Positions 46,876-59,304 of a stretch of 60,284 bases of DNA are shown piece by piece (positions within the stretch are counted from its first letter, which is position 1; each line of letters starts with the position of its first letter). Origin of the DNA: Rossellomorea vietnamensis (lineage in GTDB: Bacteria; Bacillota; Bacilli; Bacillales; Bacillaceae_B); NCBI RefSeq assembly GCF_001305855.1, contig NZ_LIXZ01000019.1, positions 335 through 60,618 on the forward strand, in the 5' to 3' direction. The position numbers and the translations under genes are program-made. A model generated the notes under the pieces. It did no database searches. It was not told where the DNA came from and saw only the letters and a list, made by a program, of their open reading frames with translations.

Positions 46876-47522
46876 GATGATCGACTCCTTCCCTCATATT
46901 CCCTTAATAATGATTTCAATTCATTCACTTCTTTTTCAAGCTGTTTCATTCGGTCGTTCATCGGATCCGGCAGATCACAGTGATTCAGATCCTTCTGTAT
47001 CTTCACTCCGTCCTGGATGACCACCTTCCCGGGAATACCGACGACGGTTGAATTGGGCGGAACATCTTTCAGGACAACGGATCCTGCCCCTACCTTAGAA
47101 TTTTCCCCAACAACGATCGATCCTAATACTTTCGCACCTGTCGCAATCAACGCATTATCCTGGATCGTCGGGTGACGTTTCCCTTTTTCCTTCCCGGTTC
47201 CACCGAGGGTGACCCCTTGGAAGAGCGTGACATTGTCTCCGATTTCACACGTCTCGCCTATCACCACACCCATCCCGTGGTCGATGAAAAAGCGACGGCC
47301 GATCTTAGCTCCAGGGTGGATCTCCACTCCGGTGAAGAAGCGGCTGACCTGTGAAATGACCCGGGCAATGAAGAAGAATTTCCGTTTAAAAAATGCATGG
47401 GCAACACGATGAGCCCAAATGGCATGAAGACCCGAATACGTGAGGATGACCTCCACATAATTCCTCGCAGCCGGATCCTGATCAAACACCACATCTATAT
47501 CTTCCCTAAACGACTTAAACAT
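46872..47522 (-). CDS. cysE: serine O-acetyltransferase
   Basis: CysE makes O-acetylserine, the carbon precursor of cysteine. After an N-terminal helical part it has the left-handed beta-helix of hexapeptide repeats ([60 protein letters not shown]) with the catalytic His in DHGMG. It has 216 residues, the short form. It is the first gene behind the T-box. Confidence 0.97.
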   Translation of the reverse strand: MFKSFREDIDVVFDQDPAARNYVEVILTYSGLHAIWAHRVAHAFFKRKFFFIARVISQVSRFFTGVEIHPGAKIGRRFFIDHGMGVVIGETCEIGDNVTLFQGVTLGGTGKEKGKRHPTIQDNALIATGAKVLGSIVVGENSKVGAGSVVLKDVPPNSTVVGIPGKVVIQDGVKIQKDLNHCDLPDPMNDRMKQLEKEVNELKSLLREYEGRSRSS

Positions 47523-47570
47523 TCGGATCCATCCCCCTTCCTTTTTAAAAAAATATAAGCTGATGACAAT

Positions 47571-47828
47571 AAAAAAACGCCCCTGTCAATAAACTGACAG
47601 AGACGCTTTATAGGCGCGGTTCCACTCTGATTGAGAAGACAAAATCTTCTCCAACTCGAATCCTGTTAACGGTAGGAAACCGCCTTTACCTACTCTATTT
47701 CAGTAACGGGCTCAGAGGTGCATTTCAGAATCGGAGGGGCTTAAACCACTTTCAGCCGGTGATGGTTCTCTCTACTAAGCATCCTTTTCTTACTTCTCCT
47801 CATCAACGCGATATCATTTAACGTGATA
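47571..47828 (-). promoter_or_regulatory. T-box riboswitch, cysteine-specific
   Basis: On the minus strand the T-box sequence GAGTGGAACCGCG (within 47613-47629) lies just before a terminator GCGTCTCTGTCA/TGACAGGGGCG plus seven T residues (47571-47606). The Stem I specifier region reads AAATGCACC with TGC (Cys) at 47720-47722. AGTAAGA and GAGAGA loop segments precede it. Uncharged tRNA-Cys would stabilise the antiterminator and allow cysE-cysS expression. The 336 bases between cysE and gltX hold this leader and its promoter. Confidence 0.93.
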
Positions 47829-47833
47829 CTCTT

Positions 47834-47862
47834 ACTATATTACATATCCTCCAAAATGTTAA
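47834..47862 (-). promoter_or_regulatory. cysE operon promoter (sigma-A)
   Basis: On the minus strand TTAACA (47857-47862) and TATAGT (47834-47839) are 17 bp apart; the -35 overlaps the gltX stop codon. Transcription would begin just before the T-box Stem I. Confidence 0.7.
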
Positions 47863-49316
47863 CCTAAAAGACTTTGAAGACGGTGTTTAACTGTATCTTT
47901 CCCTAAAAGCTCGATGGCATTCGGCAATTCAGGGCCATGTGTCTGGCCTGTAACGGCTACACGGATCGGCATGAACAGCTTCTTCCCTTTATGTCCGGTC
48001 GATTTTTGGACAGCTTTTATCGAGGATTTGATTTCTGCCGCTTCGTACGTTTCAAGTGCCTCGATCTCGTTCAAGAAAGCCTGTAGCACTTCTGGTACTT
48101 GCTCTTCTTCAAGTACCGCTTTCGCCTCTTCATCATATTCAAGGTCCGTCTTGAAGAACATTTCAGACAGTTCCACGATTTCAGCACCGAAGCTCATTTG
48201 CTCTTGGTATAAAGAAATGACGCGGCTCGCCCACTCGCGCTGTTCATCGGACATGTTCCCGTCCAATTTACCCGCACTGATTAAATGAGGAAGGGATAGC
48301 TCCACCACTTGAGCCAGTTCTAAGTTCTTCATGTACTGATTGTTCATCCATGTAAGCTTCTGATTATCGAACAGGGCAGAAGAAGTGGATAAACGTTCAG
48401 GATCAAAGATTTCAATGAACTCATCTTTCGAAAACAGTTCTTCTTCTCCTTTTGGAGACCAGCCGAGTAGCGCAATGAAGTTGAACAACGCTTCTGGTAA
48501 GTATCCTAATGCTTCGTACTGCTCGATGAACTGAATGATGCTTTCATCCCGCTTACTCAACTTTTTACGGCTTTCATTGACGATCAATGTCATATGCCCG
48601 TAAACAGGTGCTTCCCACCCAAGTGCTTCAAAAATCATCAACTGTTTCGGTGTATTGGAAATATGATCTTCTCCGCGAAGAACATGGGTGATTTTCATCA
48701 AATAATCATCGACTGCAACAGCGAAGTTATACGTTGGTGTACCGTCCTTTTTTGCGATGACAAAGTCACCGATACCGTCTGATTCAAATGCGACATCCTC
48801 TTTCACGATATCGTTGAAGGAATACACTTTACCTGCAGGTACACGGAAACGAATGCTCGGCTTGCGGCCTTCTGCTGCCAATTTCTCCTGATCCTCTTCC
48901 GTCAGGTTTCGGCATTTCCCGGAGTAGCGGGGCATTTGTCCCGATGCTGATTGAGCTTCACGCTCCGCTTCAAGCTCTTCTTCCGTACAGTAGCATTTAT
49001 AGGCTTGACCTGATTCAAGCAGCTCATTCAGATACTGCTCATAGATATGATTACGCTCGGATTGGCGATAAGGTCCGTATTCACCCGGCTTATCTGTACT
49101 TTCATCCCAATCAATCCCCAGCCACTTGAGATACTTAAGCTGACTTTCTTCTCCACCTTCGATATTACGTTTCTTATCCGTGTCTTCAATACGGATGATG
49201 AACTTTCCACCTGTGCTGCGGGCGTATAGGTAATTAAATAAAGCGGTTCTTGCATTTCCAATATGTAAATGACCCGTTGGACTCGGGGCATAACGGACGC
49301 GTACTTCCTGTGTCAT
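47859..49316 (-). CDS. gltX: glutamate--tRNA ligase
   Basis: A class I synthetase of 485 residues, with HIGH as [12 protein letters not shown] and KMSKS as KLSKRDES. The zinc-like cluster is [11 protein letters not shown] with [11 protein letters not shown] downstream. In Bacillus the enzyme is non-discriminating and also charges tRNA-Gln for later amidation by GatCAB. It ends at the cys T-box promoter and is preceded by its own weak promoter. Confidence 0.98.
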   Translation of the reverse strand: MTQEVRVRYAPSPTGHLHIGNARTALFNYLYARSTGGKFIIRIEDTDKKRNIEGGEESQLKYLKWLGIDWDESTDKPGEYGPYRQSERNHIYEQYLNELLESGQAYKCYCTEEELEAEREAQSASGQMPRYSGKCRNLTEEDQEKLAAEGRKPSIRFRVPAGKVYSFNDIVKEDVAFESDGIGDFVIAKKDGTPTYNFAVAVDDYLMKITHVLRGEDHISNTPKQLMIFEALGWEAPVYGHMTLIVNESRKKLSKRDESIIQFIEQYEALGYLPEALFNFIALLGWSPKGEEELFSKDEFIEIFDPERLSTSSALFDNQKLTWMNNQYMKNLELAQVVELSLPHLISAGKLDGNMSDEQREWASRVISLYQEQMSFGAEIVELSEMFFKTDLEYDEEAKAVLEEEQVPEVLQAFLNEIEALETYEAAEIKSSIKAVQKSTGHKGKKLFMPIRVAVTGQTHGPELPNAIELLGKDTVKHRLQSLLG

Positions 49317-49356
49317 GTATGTTCCTCCTCAAATTACTCATTAAAGTCTCTGACCT

Positions 49357-49384
49357 ATTTTAACACCGTTAAGTATGGGAATAA
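49357..49384 (-). promoter_or_regulatory. candidate gltX promoter
   Basis: On the minus strand TGTTAAAAT (-10 TAAAAT at 49357-49362) is an extended -10; TTTATT lies about 17 bp upstream as a weak -35. Confidence 0.45.
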
Positions 49385-49398
49385 AGCGAATTTGTCCC

Positions 49399-50584
<1,186 letters not shown>

Positions 50585-50607
50585 TTAACACATAAGTAAT
50601 ACTAATC

Positions 50608-50636
50608 ATTATACCTTACTGCATCAATGGAGTCAG
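50608..50636 (-). promoter_or_regulatory. candidate ispD promoter
   Basis: On the minus strand CTGACT (50631-50636) and a perfect TATAAT (50608-50613) are 17 bp apart. Confidence 0.55.
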
Positions 50637-50652
50637 GCTGCAAACCGTTTTC

Positions 50653-51744
50653 TTACAATGCTTTTTCCAATTGCTTCGGTTTCGCAAAGATCATCCTGCC
50701 TGCAGATGTTTGAAGAACGGATGTGACAAGGACATCGATATACTTACCGATGTAATTACGCCCTTCTTCCACGACGATCATCGTACCATCATCCAGATAA
50801 GCGATTCCCTGGTTATGCTCCTTACCATCTTTGATGACCTGTACCTTCAATTCTTCTCCAGGTAATACAACCGGCTTGACGGCATTGGCCAGATCATTGA
50901 TGTTCAATACTTGTACACCTTGAAGATCACACACTTTATTCAGGTTGAAATCGTTCGTCACAACGATTCCATTCGTAAGCTTCGCTAATTTCACCAGCTT
51001 CGAATCCACTTCCTGAATTTCTTCGAAGTCCCCTTCATAAATCTGAACCTCTACAGGAAGCTCTTTTTGAATGCGGTTTAAAATATCAAGGCCGCGACGT
51101 CCACGATTACGCTTCAATACATCGGAAGAATCAGCAATATGCTGGAGCTCTTCAAGTACGAATTGTGGAATCACCACGATTCCTTCTAAAAATCCTGTTT
51201 GGCAGATATCCGCGATACGTCCGTCAATGATCACGCTCGTATCCAATATCTTAAGGGTCTTCACACCCTCTTCATCCAAATCCTCTTCCGACCCTTTTTT
51301 CTTACCTCGATTTGCCGTGCCGAATAGATTGACCAGTTCATCCCTTTTCTTAAATCCAACCTGGAATCCTAAATATCCAAGAAGCAATGTTAATAGAATG
51401 GGAATCACCGTATTGACGATCGGAATCTCCATTTGATTGAACGGGATCCCAAACAAATACGCAACAAATAAACCGATAATCAGGCCTAAACTGCCAAATA
51501 ACAAATCCGTTACCGGTGCCTTTACCAAGCTATCTTCAAACCACTTGACGAAATTGACGACATACTCGACTGCCCAAAACGTAAGAATATAAAAAATGAT
51601 GGCACCAAATATAGCAGTCATATAAGGGTTATTAATTAAAGGAATGTCCGATAAGTTTATGACGGTAAATAATTCGGGAAGTAGAAATATCCCCAGTGTT
51701 CCTCCGACAATGAGGAAGCACGCTTGAACGATTCTTTTTAACAT
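50653..51744 (-). CDS. yacL: PIN/TRAM domain membrane protein YacL
   Basis: About four N-terminal membrane segments (1-125) precede a PIN nuclease-like domain ([14 protein letters not shown], with the acidic residues kept, and [13 protein letters not shown]) and a C-terminal TRAM domain ([20 protein letters not shown]). It probably acts on RNA at the membrane, but no substrate is known to me. It has 363 residues. The 213-bp region upstream carries a repeated dyad motif flanking its possible promoter. Confidence 0.92.
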   Translation of the reverse strand: MLKRIVQACFLIVGGTLGIFLLPELFTVINLSDIPLINNPYMTAIFGAIIFYILTFWAVEYVVNFVKWFEDSLVKAPVTDLLFGSLGLIIGLFVAYLFGIPFNQMEIPIVNTVIPILLTLLLGYLGFQVGFKKRDELVNLFGTANRGKKKGSEEDLDEEGVKTLKILDTSVIIDGRIADICQTGFLEGIVVIPQFVLEELQHIADSSDVLKRNRGRRGLDILNRIQKELPVEVQIYEGDFEEIQEVDSKLVKLAKLTNGIVVTNDFNLNKVCDLQGVQVLNINDLANAVKPVVLPGEELKVQVIKDGKEHNQGIAYLDDGTMIVVEEGRNYIGKYIDVLVTSVLQTSAGRMIFAKPKQLEKAL

Positions 51745-51838
51745 TCCCTCACCTCCTCCTACTCATTATAAACAATTTACTATTTTTGAAACGTCTTAAC
51801 CTTGAAAATTTGAAATTTAATACAACGGAAACGATTTT

Positions 51839-51854
51839 GATACACTTATCCCAT
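51839..51854. repeat. direct-repeat dyad motif, copy 1 (yacL upstream)
   Basis: GATACACTTATCCCAT includes the dyad GATA-n4-TATC. A second copy with one base changed lies 78 bp away, on the other side of the candidate yacL promoter. It may be an operator. Confidence 0.5.
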
Positions 51855-51875
51855 CTTATTAGCTTCCTTAAATGA

Positions 51876-51904
51876 AGGCTAACACGTCTAAATCAAACTG
51901 TCAA
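51876..51904 (-). promoter_or_regulatory. candidate yacL promoter
   Basis: On the minus strand TTGACA (51899-51904) and TAGCCT (51876-51881) are 17 bp apart; the -10 is poor. A perfect TATAAT (51765-51770) closer to yacL lacks a good -35. The actual start site is uncertain. Confidence 0.4.
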
Positions 51905-51916
51905 TTTTTTGAAAAT

Positions 51917-51932
51917 GATACAATTATCCCAT
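51917..51932. repeat. direct-repeat dyad motif, copy 2 (yacL upstream)
   Basis: GATACAATTATCCCAT matches copy 1 at 15 of 16 positions, in the same orientation, again with the dyad GATA-n4-TATC. Confidence 0.5.
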
Positions 51933-51957
51933 TTCTGGCAGATATAGGCCTCTCTAC

Positions 51958-53031
51958 CTACAGCTGTCGATCTGCAAACGTCTGTTCCTTGATCAATTTT
52001 AGACCCTCTTTGATTTTCCTTGCCCTCACTTCACCGATCCCTTCAACTTCATCCAAATCATCGACTGAGGCCCTCACTACATGATGGAGGGTTTCAAATC
52101 TCGTGATAAGATTTTCAATGATCACGATCGGCAGTCGCGGGATCTTATTCAACACGCGGTATCCTCGTGGATAGATGGCATCATCGTGATGGACATATCC
52201 GTGGTATCCGAGTAATTTTAATAAAACATTATCTTCTAATACTTCAGAGTGAACAAGTTCCTGGAACTTATAGAGAAGTTCGAACGGTTTGATATTTCTT
52301 TCCTGGGAATAGTCCCTGATGATGAGCATCGCTTCATCTTCAATATCCGCCAACAGTTCATTCATCTGCAGGCGGATCAATCTGCCCTCGACACCGAGCT
52401 CGCTGAGATAAGTCAATAACTCGTTCTTGATCCGGAGAACCATCTCGAAGCGGTGAAGAACCTGCAGTAAGTCACTTTGGGTGACAAGCTCCTCAAACTC
52501 AAGCACGGACAAATTAGAAATACTTTGATCGAGAACCACCTTATATTTCTCCAAGGTTTGGATCGCCTGGTTGGCTTTCGTCAAGATGACAGAGATGTCC
52601 TTTAGGGCATATCGGAAGTTCCCTTGATACAGGGTGATGACGTTTCTCCGTTGAGAGATGGCAATGACAAGGGCATTGGTTTGTCTCGCAACCCGCTCTG
52701 CCGTCCGATGTCTCATACCCGTTTCCGTGGAAGGTACGTACACATCGGGAGCAAGCTGTGCGTTCGCCAAAATGATCTTCGTTCCCGCTTCATTCAGAAT
52801 GATGGCCCCATCCATCTTGGCCAGTTCATACAGGTAGCTGGGAGAGAATGCACAATTGATATGAAATCCCCCGTCCAGGACAGATTTCACCTTATCATTG
52901 TACCCAACAACAATAAGTCCCCCCGTATTGGCCCTCAGCACATTATCAATGCCGTCCCTGATCGGGGCACCCGGAGCAACGAATTGCAGTATATCCGACA
53001 TAGACTTATCTCTTGCCTTCTTATCTTCCAT
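51958..53031 (-). CDS. disA: DNA integrity scanning diadenylate cyclase DisA
   Basis: DisA makes c-di-AMP and pauses sporulation when it meets DNA lesions. The DAC domain has MDGAIIL and [12 protein letters not shown], and [11 protein letters not shown] near the N-terminus. The C-terminal helix-hairpin-helix ([16 protein letters not shown]) binds branched DNA. It has 357 residues. It starts three bases after the radA stop; RadA is a known partner. Confidence 0.97.
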   Translation of the reverse strand: MEDKKARDKSMSDILQFVAPGAPIRDGIDNVLRANTGGLIVVGYNDKVKSVLDGGFHINCAFSPSYLYELAKMDGAIILNEAGTKIILANAQLAPDVYVPSTETGMRHRTAERVARQTNALVIAISQRRNVITLYQGNFRYALKDISVILTKANQAIQTLEKYKVVLDQSISNLSVLEFEELVTQSDLLQVLHRFEMVLRIKNELLTYLSELGVEGRLIRLQMNELLADIEDEAMLIIRDYSQERNIKPFELLYKFQELVHSEVLEDNVLLKLLGYHGYVHHDDAIYPRGYRVLNKIPRLPIVIIENLITRFETLHHVVRASVDDLDEVEGIGEVRARKIKEGLKLIKEQTFADRQL

Positions 53032-53034
53032 TTC

Positions 53035-54411
53035 TTATCCTCCTAAAATAATTGACAGTGCTTCATTGATATTCGATACACCTGTGACCTCTATATCAGA
53101 AGGAGGCTGCCACCCGCTTAAGTTATTCTGGGGAATGATCACTCTCTTAAAACCCAACTTGGCTGCTTCCTGTACGCGTTGCTCAATTCTTGATACCCTT
53201 CTGATCTCACCTGTTAAACCGACTTCACCGATGATGCAATCATGGGCACTGGACGCCCTATCACGAAAACTTGAAGCGATACTTGCAGCGACAGCCAAAT
53301 CAATCGCCGGTTCATCAAGCTTCACCCCGCCAGCCACTTTCAGATAGGCATCCTGCTGCTGCAAAAGCATCCCTGCACGCTTCTCCAACACAGCCATGAT
53401 CAGTGAAACACGGCTATGATCGATCCCTGTTGCCATCCTTCTGGGATTGTTAAAACTCGTTGGGGTCACAAGGGCTTGAATCTCCACAAGAACCGGCCTC
53501 GTTCCTTCCATCGAGGCAACGACCGTTGAACCCGCTGCACCTTGTGAACGCTCTTCCAGGAATATCTCAGAGGGATTGGCCACTTCCTCAAGGCCCAGTT
53601 CCTTCATTTCAAAAATCCCCATCTCGTTTGTAGATCCGAAACGGTTCTTCACCGCTCTTAAAATCCGATAGGAGTGATGACGTTCCCCTTCAAAATACAG
53701 TACGGTATCGACCATATGTTCCAACAAACGTGGTCCTGCAATCGAGCCTTCCTTGGTAACATGCCCTACAATAAAGATGGCAATGCCCTTTGTTTTCCCG
53801 ATTCTCATCAACTCTGCCGTACACTCCCTTACCTGGGATACACTGCCGGGGGCAGACGTCACGTCAGGATGAAAAACCGTTTGAATCGAATCGATGATGA
53901 CGAAATCCGGTGAGATTTGCTCAATCGTTTGATGAATCAGCTCCAGATTCGTTTCCGCAAATATATATAAATCATCTGATTTCACACGCAGTCGATCTGC
54001 CCGGAGCTTGGTTTGCTTGATGGATTCCTCTCCGGAGATGTATAAAACCTTCTGCTTCTGATCAGCAAGCTGAGCCGACACTTGAAGCAACAAAGTGGAT
54101 TTTCCGATGCCCGGGTCTCCACCAATCAACACAAGCGACCCTGGCACTACTCCTCCCCCGAGCACCCGGTTCAACTCTTTCGACTCGGTCAATACCCTCG
54201 GCTCCTGCTTGGTTTCGATGGAGATCAGCTTCTCTGCTTTAGAAGGTCCTGTGTTTTCTGAGTGCATAAACGACGTCCTGGGTTTCTTCCCGGTCATTTC
54301 AACCTCTTCCACCATCGTATTCCACTCGTTACACCCCGGACATTTCCCCATCCATTTAGCAGACTCATATCCACAAGATGAACACACAAACTTAGTCTTT
54401 TTCTTTACCAA
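53035..54411 (-). CDS. radA: DNA repair protein RadA
   Basis: RadA (Sms) is a RecA-like helicase in recombination branch processing. It has an N-terminal zinc finger [18 protein letters not shown], Walker [11 protein letters not shown], the KNRFG motif in [17 protein letters not shown] and a Lon-protease-like C-terminal domain ([40 protein letters not shown]). The TTG at 54411 is nine bases from GAGGGG and gives 458 residues; the 14-residue extension is not supported. It is separated from clpC by a terminator, a repeat and a new promoter. Confidence 0.97.
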   Translation of the reverse strand: MVKKKTKFVCSSCGYESAKWMGKCPGCNEWNTMVEEVEMTGKKPRTSFMHSENTGPSKAEKLISIETKQEPRVLTESKELNRVLGGGVVPGSLVLIGGDPGIGKSTLLLQVSAQLADQKQKVLYISGEESIKQTKLRADRLRVKSDDLYIFAETNLELIHQTIEQISPDFVIIDSIQTVFHPDVTSAPGSVSQVRECTAELMRIGKTKGIAIFIVGHVTKEGSIAGPRLLEHMVDTVLYFEGERHHSYRILRAVKNRFGSTNEMGIFEMKELGLEEVANPSEIFLEERSQGAAGSTVVASMEGTRPVLVEIQALVTPTSFNNPRRMATGIDHSRVSLIMAVLEKRAGMLLQQQDAYLKVAGGVKLDEPAIDLAVAASIASSFRDRASSAHDCIIGEVGLTGEIRRVSRIEQRVQEAAKLGFKRVIIPQNNLSGWQPPSDIEVTGVSNINEALSIILGG

Positions 54412-54476
54412 TCTATTCTTCCCCTCTTTTACTCTATTTGTACTCCTACCCATTCAGGATAATACCATTTGGAATG

Positions 54477-54505
54477 ATTGTATCGGTTTTATGTATGGGA
54501 TTCAA
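54477..54505 (-). promoter_or_regulatory. radA-disA promoter (sigma-A)
   Basis: On the minus strand TTGAAT (54500-54505) and TACAAT (54477-54482) are 17 bp apart, between the repeat element and radA. Confidence 0.7.
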
Positions 54506-54507
54506 TT

Positions 54508-54670
54508 GAAAAGCGCAGCCGGCTTGACCAGGCCCGAAAAGCATAAGACGAGCTCGCTGAAAAGGCGTTCTTTGCCTTTTTGGCGAGATTGACTTATGAC
54601 CTCGAGGGACTAGCCGGCGGAGCTAGACAACAAGAAAAGCGCAGCCGGCTTGACCAGGCCCGAAAAGCAT
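54508..54670. repeat. Bacillaceae-type hairpin repeat, one full copy plus a truncated copy
   Basis: A 37-bp segment beginning GAAAAGCGCAGCCGGCTTGA occurs exactly twice (54508-54544 and 54634-54670). The first is followed by a strong hairpin (CTCGCTGAAAAGGC ... GCCTTTTTGGCGAG) and a closing AGCCGGC arm; the second stops after 37 bp. From memory, similar elements with GGAGCTAGACA ends recur in Bacillaceae. Of the 319 bases between radA and clpC, the rest is the radA promoter and the clpC terminator. Confidence 0.75.
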
Positions 54671-54677
54671 TCATTAT

Positions 54678-54718
54678 GATAAAAGAGGTACACGAAAAAC
54701 ATATACGTGTACCTCTTT
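54678..54718 (-). terminator. clpC operon terminator
   Basis: A perfect 13-bp stem (AAAGAGGTACACG/CGTGTACCTCTTT) is followed by TTTTATC on the minus strand, 12 bp after the clpC stop. Confidence 0.9.
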
Positions 54719-54730
54719 ATCACCTTGCTA

Positions 54731-57178
54731 TTATGTCGGAGTATTGGCTGCTTCCTCTTTATTAACCTTTACAACAAATTCACTTTCTTCTACGTCGATC
54801 AAAATATTCTGCCCTGTCAGCACTTTTCCTCTTAATAATTCCTCTGACAGTTTATCCTCTACATGTTTCTGGATGGCGCGACGCAGAGGCCTTGCTCCGT
54901 ATTCAGGATCGAACCCTTCATCTGCAATCTTTTCTTTGGCTGCAAGAGAAAGCTCTAAATGAATATCCTGCTCTTTCAAGCGGTTTGTCAATTGATTCGA
55001 CATCAATGTCACAATCTCTTTCAAGTGGTCTTTTTCAAGAGAGTGGAACACGATGATTTCATCGATACGGTTTAGGAATTCAGGTCGGAACGCACGCTTC
55101 AGCTCTTCCATGACCTTTCCTTTCATATCTTTATAATCCTGTTTCCCGTCCTGGATATTGAAACCCACGTACTTGTTGCTCTTAAGGGACTGTGCACCAA
55201 CGTTTGAAGTCATGATCAACACCGTATTCCTGAAGTCGACGGTTCTTCCTTTGGAATCTGTCAAACGGCCATCCTCTAATACTTGAAGGAGAATGTTGAA
55301 TACATCCGGATGCGCTTTTTCAATTTCATCTAAAAGAACGACCGAATATGGCTTGCGACGAACCTTTTCCGTTAACTGTCCGCCTTCTTCGTATCCTACA
55401 TATCCTGGAGGTGAACCGACCAAACGGGAGGTCGAATGCTTCTCCATGTACTCGGACATATCGATACGGATCATTGCCTCTTCATCACCGAACATAGACT
55501 CTGCAAGTGCACGTGCCAATTCCGTTTTCCCGACTCCTGTAGGTCCCAAGAAAATGAAGGAACCAATCGGACGCTTTGGATCTTTCAGACCCGCTCTTGC
55601 ACGGCGGACGGCTTTTGATACCGCAACTACTGCTTCTGACTGCCCGATGACTCTGGAATGAAGGATTTCCTCTAATTTGAGTAAACGATCCGTTTCCGTT
55701 TGAGCTAATTTCGATACCGGAACTCCCGTCCAGTTTGAAACAACCTTCGCAATATCTTCAACGGTCACTTCTGTATTTTCCTGCCCTTGCTTTTCTTTCC
55801 ATGTGTTCTTTGTTTCTTCCAGCTCTTCACGAAGCTTTTGTTCTGAATCTCTTAGAGAAGCTGCTTTTTCGAATTCCTGGCTTTGAACCGCTGCATCCTT
55901 CTCTTTGCGGATTTCTTCCAGCTTTGCTTCAAGCTCTTTCAGGTTTGGCGGCGTCGTATAAGAACGTAAGCGCACCTTGGAACCTGCTTCATCAATTAAA
56001 TCGATTGCCTTATCCGGTAAGAAACGGTCTGAAATATAGCGATCAGAAAGCTTCACTGCCGCGTCAATCGCTTCATCCGTAATAGATACGCGGTGATGCG
56101 CTTCATAACGATCACGTAATCCTTTAAGGATCTGGATGGACTCCGATGCCGTTGGCTCATTGACTTGAATTGGTTGGAAACGACGCTCAAGCGCTGCATC
56201 CTTTTCGATATATTTACGGTACTCATCCAATGTCGTGGCACCAATACATTGTAATTCCCCGCGTGCAAGGGATGGTTTTAAGATGTTGGAGGCGTCAATG
56301 GCTCCTTCAGCCCCACCTGCTCCGATTAACGTATGGAGCTCATCGATGAAGAGGATGATATTACCCGCCTGACGGATTTCATCCATGACCTTCTTCAGAC
56401 GATCCTCGAACTCCCCGCGGTATTTCGTACCGGCTACAACCGTACCCATATCAAGGGTCATTACGCGTTTGTCTCGCAGGATTTCAGGCACTTCATTGGC
56501 GATGATCTGTTGTGCAAGACCTTCTGCGATCGCTGTCTTACCTACCCCGGGCTCACCAATTAACACCGGGTTATTCTTCGTACGACGACTCAGTACTTCA
56601 ATGACGCGCTGAATTTCCTTGCTTCGACCAATGACCGGGTCTAAACTGCCTTCACGGGCAATGGCTGTCAAATCACGGGCTAAGCTGTCAAGTGTAGGCG
56701 TGTTGGCATTGGCGTTGCCTCCACCCTGATGGTTGCTTGAATCATTACTGCCAAGCAACTGCAATACCTGCTGTCTTGCTTTATTCAAGCTGACACCAAG
56801 ATTACCAAGTACCCGGGCGGCCACTCCTTCACCCTCGCGGATCAACCCGAGTAAAATATGTTCTGTTCCTACATATGAGTGACCCAGCTTACGGGCCTCA
56901 TCCATGGAAAGTTCAATCACTTTCTTCGCACGAGGTGTGTAATGGATCGTTTGAGATTTCTCGGTTCCTTTCCCGATTAACCCTTCGACTTCCTTCTGGA
57001 TCTTTTCAGGGCTCAGTCCCAATGCTGTAAGTGCCTTGGCGGCGATTCCTTCACCTTCGCGGACAAGTCCTAATAAAATATGTTCAGTACCAATATTACT
57101 GTGCGACAAACGAATCGCTTCTTCTTGAGCTAATGCCAATACTTTTTGGGCTCTTTCTGTAAATCGACCAAACATCAT
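54731..57178 (-). CDS. clpC: ATP-dependent Clp protease ATPase subunit ClpC
   Basis: ClpC unfolds substrates, including McsB-phosphorylated proteins, for ClpP. Two N-domain repeats (about 1-145) are followed by AAA-1 (GEPGVGKT), the coiled middle domain with a UVR segment ([20 protein letters not shown]) and AAA-2 ([20 protein letters not shown]). The second of the N-terminal Mets is also possible; ATG at 57178 gives 815 residues, nine bases from GGAGG. It lies one base after mcsB. Confidence 0.98.
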   Translation of the reverse strand: MMFGRFTERAQKVLALAQEEAIRLSHSNIGTEHILLGLVREGEGIAAKALTALGLSPEKIQKEVEGLIGKGTEKSQTIHYTPRAKKVIELSMDEARKLGHSYVGTEHILLGLIREGEGVAARVLGNLGVSLNKARQQVLQLLGSNDSSNHQGGGNANANTPTLDSLARDLTAIAREGSLDPVIGRSKEIQRVIEVLSRRTKNNPVLIGEPGVGKTAIAEGLAQQIIANEVPEILRDKRVMTLDMGTVVAGTKYRGEFEDRLKKVMDEIRQAGNIILFIDELHTLIGAGGAEGAIDASNILKPSLARGELQCIGATTLDEYRKYIEKDAALERRFQPIQVNEPTASESIQILKGLRDRYEAHHRVSITDEAIDAAVKLSDRYISDRFLPDKAIDLIDEAGSKVRLRSYTTPPNLKELEAKLEEIRKEKDAAVQSQEFEKAASLRDSEQKLREELEETKNTWKEKQGQENTEVTVEDIAKVVSNWTGVPVSKLAQTETDRLLKLEEILHSRVIGQSEAVVAVSKAVRRARAGLKDPKRPIGSFIFLGPTGVGKTELARALAESMFGDEEAMIRIDMSEYMEKHSTSRLVGSPPGYVGYEEGGQLTEKVRRKPYSVVLLDEIEKAHPDVFNILLQVLEDGRLTDSKGRTVDFRNTVLIMTSNVGAQSLKSNKYVGFNIQDGKQDYKDMKGKVMEELKRAFRPEFLNRIDEIIVFHSLEKDHLKEIVTLMSNQLTNRLKEQDIHLELSLAAKEKIADEGFDPEYGARPLRRAIQKHVEDKLSEELLRGKVLTGQNILIDVEESEFVVKVNKEEAANTPT

Positions 57179-57179
57179 A

Positions 57180-58262
57180 TTATTTTTCCTCCTCACATGT
57201 ATCTTTATCTAACTTAATTCGCTCCCGAATCAAAGAAGACCTTCTTATATCTCGTTCATTTGGTCTCAGTGGACCTCCGGAATATTGTTGTAAAAAACCA
57301 GGTTGGGTTAAAATCATTAGTTCATTCAATATATTCTTAGATATCACTTTGATGTATCCTAAATCGATTCCAAGCCTGACATCCGATAAACACTTCGCAG
57401 CTTCCTTGGACTCAATGATCCTGCTGTGCTCCAGCACCCCAAGAGAACGGAAGATCCTATCTTCTAATTGTATGTTTGACGTTTGAACTAATGCGTCCCT
57501 TGCCGATTGTTCTTTCTCGATGATCTGTTTCACGACACTTAACAAATCTTCTACGATATCCTCTTCCGACTTACCAAGTGTCGTTTGATTGGAGATCTGA
57601 AAGATATTCCCAAGCGCCTCGCTGCCTTCTCCGTATATCCCTCTTACCACCAACCCCAACTGATTGATCGCTGGAATGATACGGTTTAATTGCTGCGTTA
57701 ACACAAGTCCCGGCAAGTGCATCATGACCGAAGCCCTGAGCCCCGTACCCACATTGGTAGGACAAGTCGTCAAGTAGCCATGCTTCTCATCAAACGCAAA
57801 GTCAAATTCACTTTCAAACCAATCGTCGATCTCATTGGCTTTCTGTAAAGCTTCCTTCAATTGCAGACCAGGATATAAACACTGTATTCGAATATGATCC
57901 TCTTCGTTTACCATTATGCTAATATCTTCCTCACTGGATAAAAGGACAGCTCCGTAGTTCGTTTCCTCTGCCAGATTTGGACTTATGAGGTGTTTCTCCA
58001 TTAATACCCTCTTTTGGAGTGGCTGAATCTCACTTGTAGGTAAAAATTCTAATTCTCCTAAATTATTTGGATATGATGGGAGCTTCTCCTTTACCCGATC
58101 CACGATCTCCCTTGCTTCCTCAGAAGAATAAAGAGTGGAAAAACGGAAGTCCGTCAAATTCCTAGCGAGCCTTACCCTCGAGCTGAGGACAATATCCGAA
58201 TTCGGCCCCTCTTCACTCATCCAGGAACTGACGGCATTACTTAAGAACTTCTCAAGATTCAT
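57180..58262 (-). CDS. mcsB: protein arginine kinase McsB
   Basis: McsB phosphorylates arginines, marking proteins for ClpCP and inactivating CtsR. It has the guanido-kinase fold: [13 protein letters not shown], the phosphagen-kinase loop [20 protein letters not shown] with the catalytic-region Cys, and [20 protein letters not shown]. Length is 360. Its ATG overlaps the mcsA stop (ATGA). Confidence 0.97.
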   Translation of the reverse strand: MNLEKFLSNAVSSWMSEEGPNSDIVLSSRVRLARNLTDFRFSTLYSSEEAREIVDRVKEKLPSYPNNLGELEFLPTSEIQPLQKRVLMEKHLISPNLAEETNYGAVLLSSEEDISIMVNEEDHIRIQCLYPGLQLKEALQKANEIDDWFESEFDFAFDEKHGYLTTCPTNVGTGLRASVMMHLPGLVLTQQLNRIIPAINQLGLVVRGIYGEGSEALGNIFQISNQTTLGKSEEDIVEDLLSVVKQIIEKEQSARDALVQTSNIQLEDRIFRSLGVLEHSRIIESKEAAKCLSDVRLGIDLGYIKVISKNILNELMILTQPGFLQQYSGGPLRPNERDIRRSSLIRERIKLDKDTCEEEK

Positions 58263-58807
58263 TCTTTATCGCCTCCCTCTTTCTTTATCTCCTTTTCCAG
58301 GGAGCGGATTTCGTCACGGATCTCGGCTGCTTTCTCAAACTCTTCATCCTCAATCATCGTTTGCAATTCAGACTTCAAGTGCAATACCTTCTTTTTCACA
58401 TGGATGGCTCCACCCATACGCTCCGGAACCTTCCCGTGATGTTCGACATTGCCACTATGAACACGCTTTAATAATGGTGTGAGTTCATCTTTAAACGTTT
58501 CATAACAATGAGCACAGCCAAAGCGTCCCACATTAATGAACTGATGAATCGTCATTTTACATTTTTCACACTGTAAAACTTCTGTCTTAGGAATCTCAGT
58601 TTCCTTAGCCTGCTTAAATGCAGGAGTTATATTAAGAAGACCTGCCAATAGATTGTTCACAGAAAACCCGGGAGAAGAGTCAAACATAAACATCTCACCC
58701 TTATCCTGAGCACATTGCTCACATAAATGAACCTCTGTCTTTTCCCCGTTTACCACCTTGGTAAAATGAAGGGTCGCAGGTCTTTCACCACACTCTTGAC
58801 AAATCAT
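58259..58807 (-). CDS. mcsA: McsB activator protein McsA
   Basis: McsA activates McsB and binds zinc. Four CxxC pairs are visible: ICQECG, CEQCAQ, CEKCK and CAHCYE. A C-terminal UVR motif ([20 protein letters not shown]) parallels that of ClpC. I start at the ATG at 58807, six bases from GAGAGGTG, giving 182 residues beginning [15 protein letters not shown]; the ATG three codons upstream abuts the Shine-Dalgarno. Confidence 0.96.
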   Translation of the reverse strand: MICQECGERPATLHFTKVVNGEKTEVHLCEQCAQDKGEMFMFDSSPGFSVNNLLAGLLNITPAFKQAKETEIPKTEVLQCEKCKMTIHQFINVGRFGCAHCYETFKDELTPLLKRVHSGNVEHHGKVPERMGGAIHVKKKVLHLKSELQTMIEDEEFEKAAEIRDEIRSLEKEIKKEGGDKE

Positions 58808-58827
58808 CCCATTCACCTCTCCAACAC

Positions 58828-59289
58828 TTACTCATACTTCAATGTATCCAGCATGGCTCTAAGCATTCTTCCTCGCAGGATATCCCGTTCAGGTAATTCG
58901 ACCATGATGACCGATCGATCCATCACACTCAGCATGATCTTGGCTTCTCTTTCAGAAATGATCTCTTCTTCCACTAACCGAAAAACAATATCAGCTGCCG
59001 TATTCTGGCTGATCGTTTGGGTAATCAAGGCCACTAACTGATCGATCAAGTGAACCTGATCGTGGGCCTTCACCTTCATGATTCGGATGTAACCACCGCC
59101 GCCACGTTTACTTTCTACTACATACCCTCGTTCTATGGTAAAACGGGTATTGATCACATAATTAATTTGAGAAGGAACACATTGAAACTTATCAGCGATC
59201 TCGCTTCTTTTAATCTCGACTATCTCACTTTCACTGAGTTCTAACACATTCTTTAAATAGTTTTCAATGATGTCGGATATGTTCCTCAT
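58828..59289 (-). CDS. ctsR: transcriptional repressor CtsR
   Basis: CtsR is the heat-responsive repressor of clp genes. It has a winged helix (VPSQINYVINTRFTIERGYV, with the wing KRGGGGYIRI, the thermosensing glycine loop) and a C-terminal McsB-sensitive domain (EREAKIMLSVMDRSVIMVEL). ATG at 59289 gives 153 residues after GGAGG. It represses its own operon through the box upstream. Confidence 0.97.
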   Translation of the reverse strand: MRNISDIIENYLKNVLELSESEIVEIKRSEIADKFQCVPSQINYVINTRFTIERGYVVESKRGGGGYIRIMKVKAHDQVHLIDQLVALITQTISQNTAADIVFRLVEEEIISEREAKIMLSVMDRSVIMVELPERDILRGRMLRAMLDTLKYE

Positions 59290-59304
59290 CAAACCTCCTC
59301 CTCA

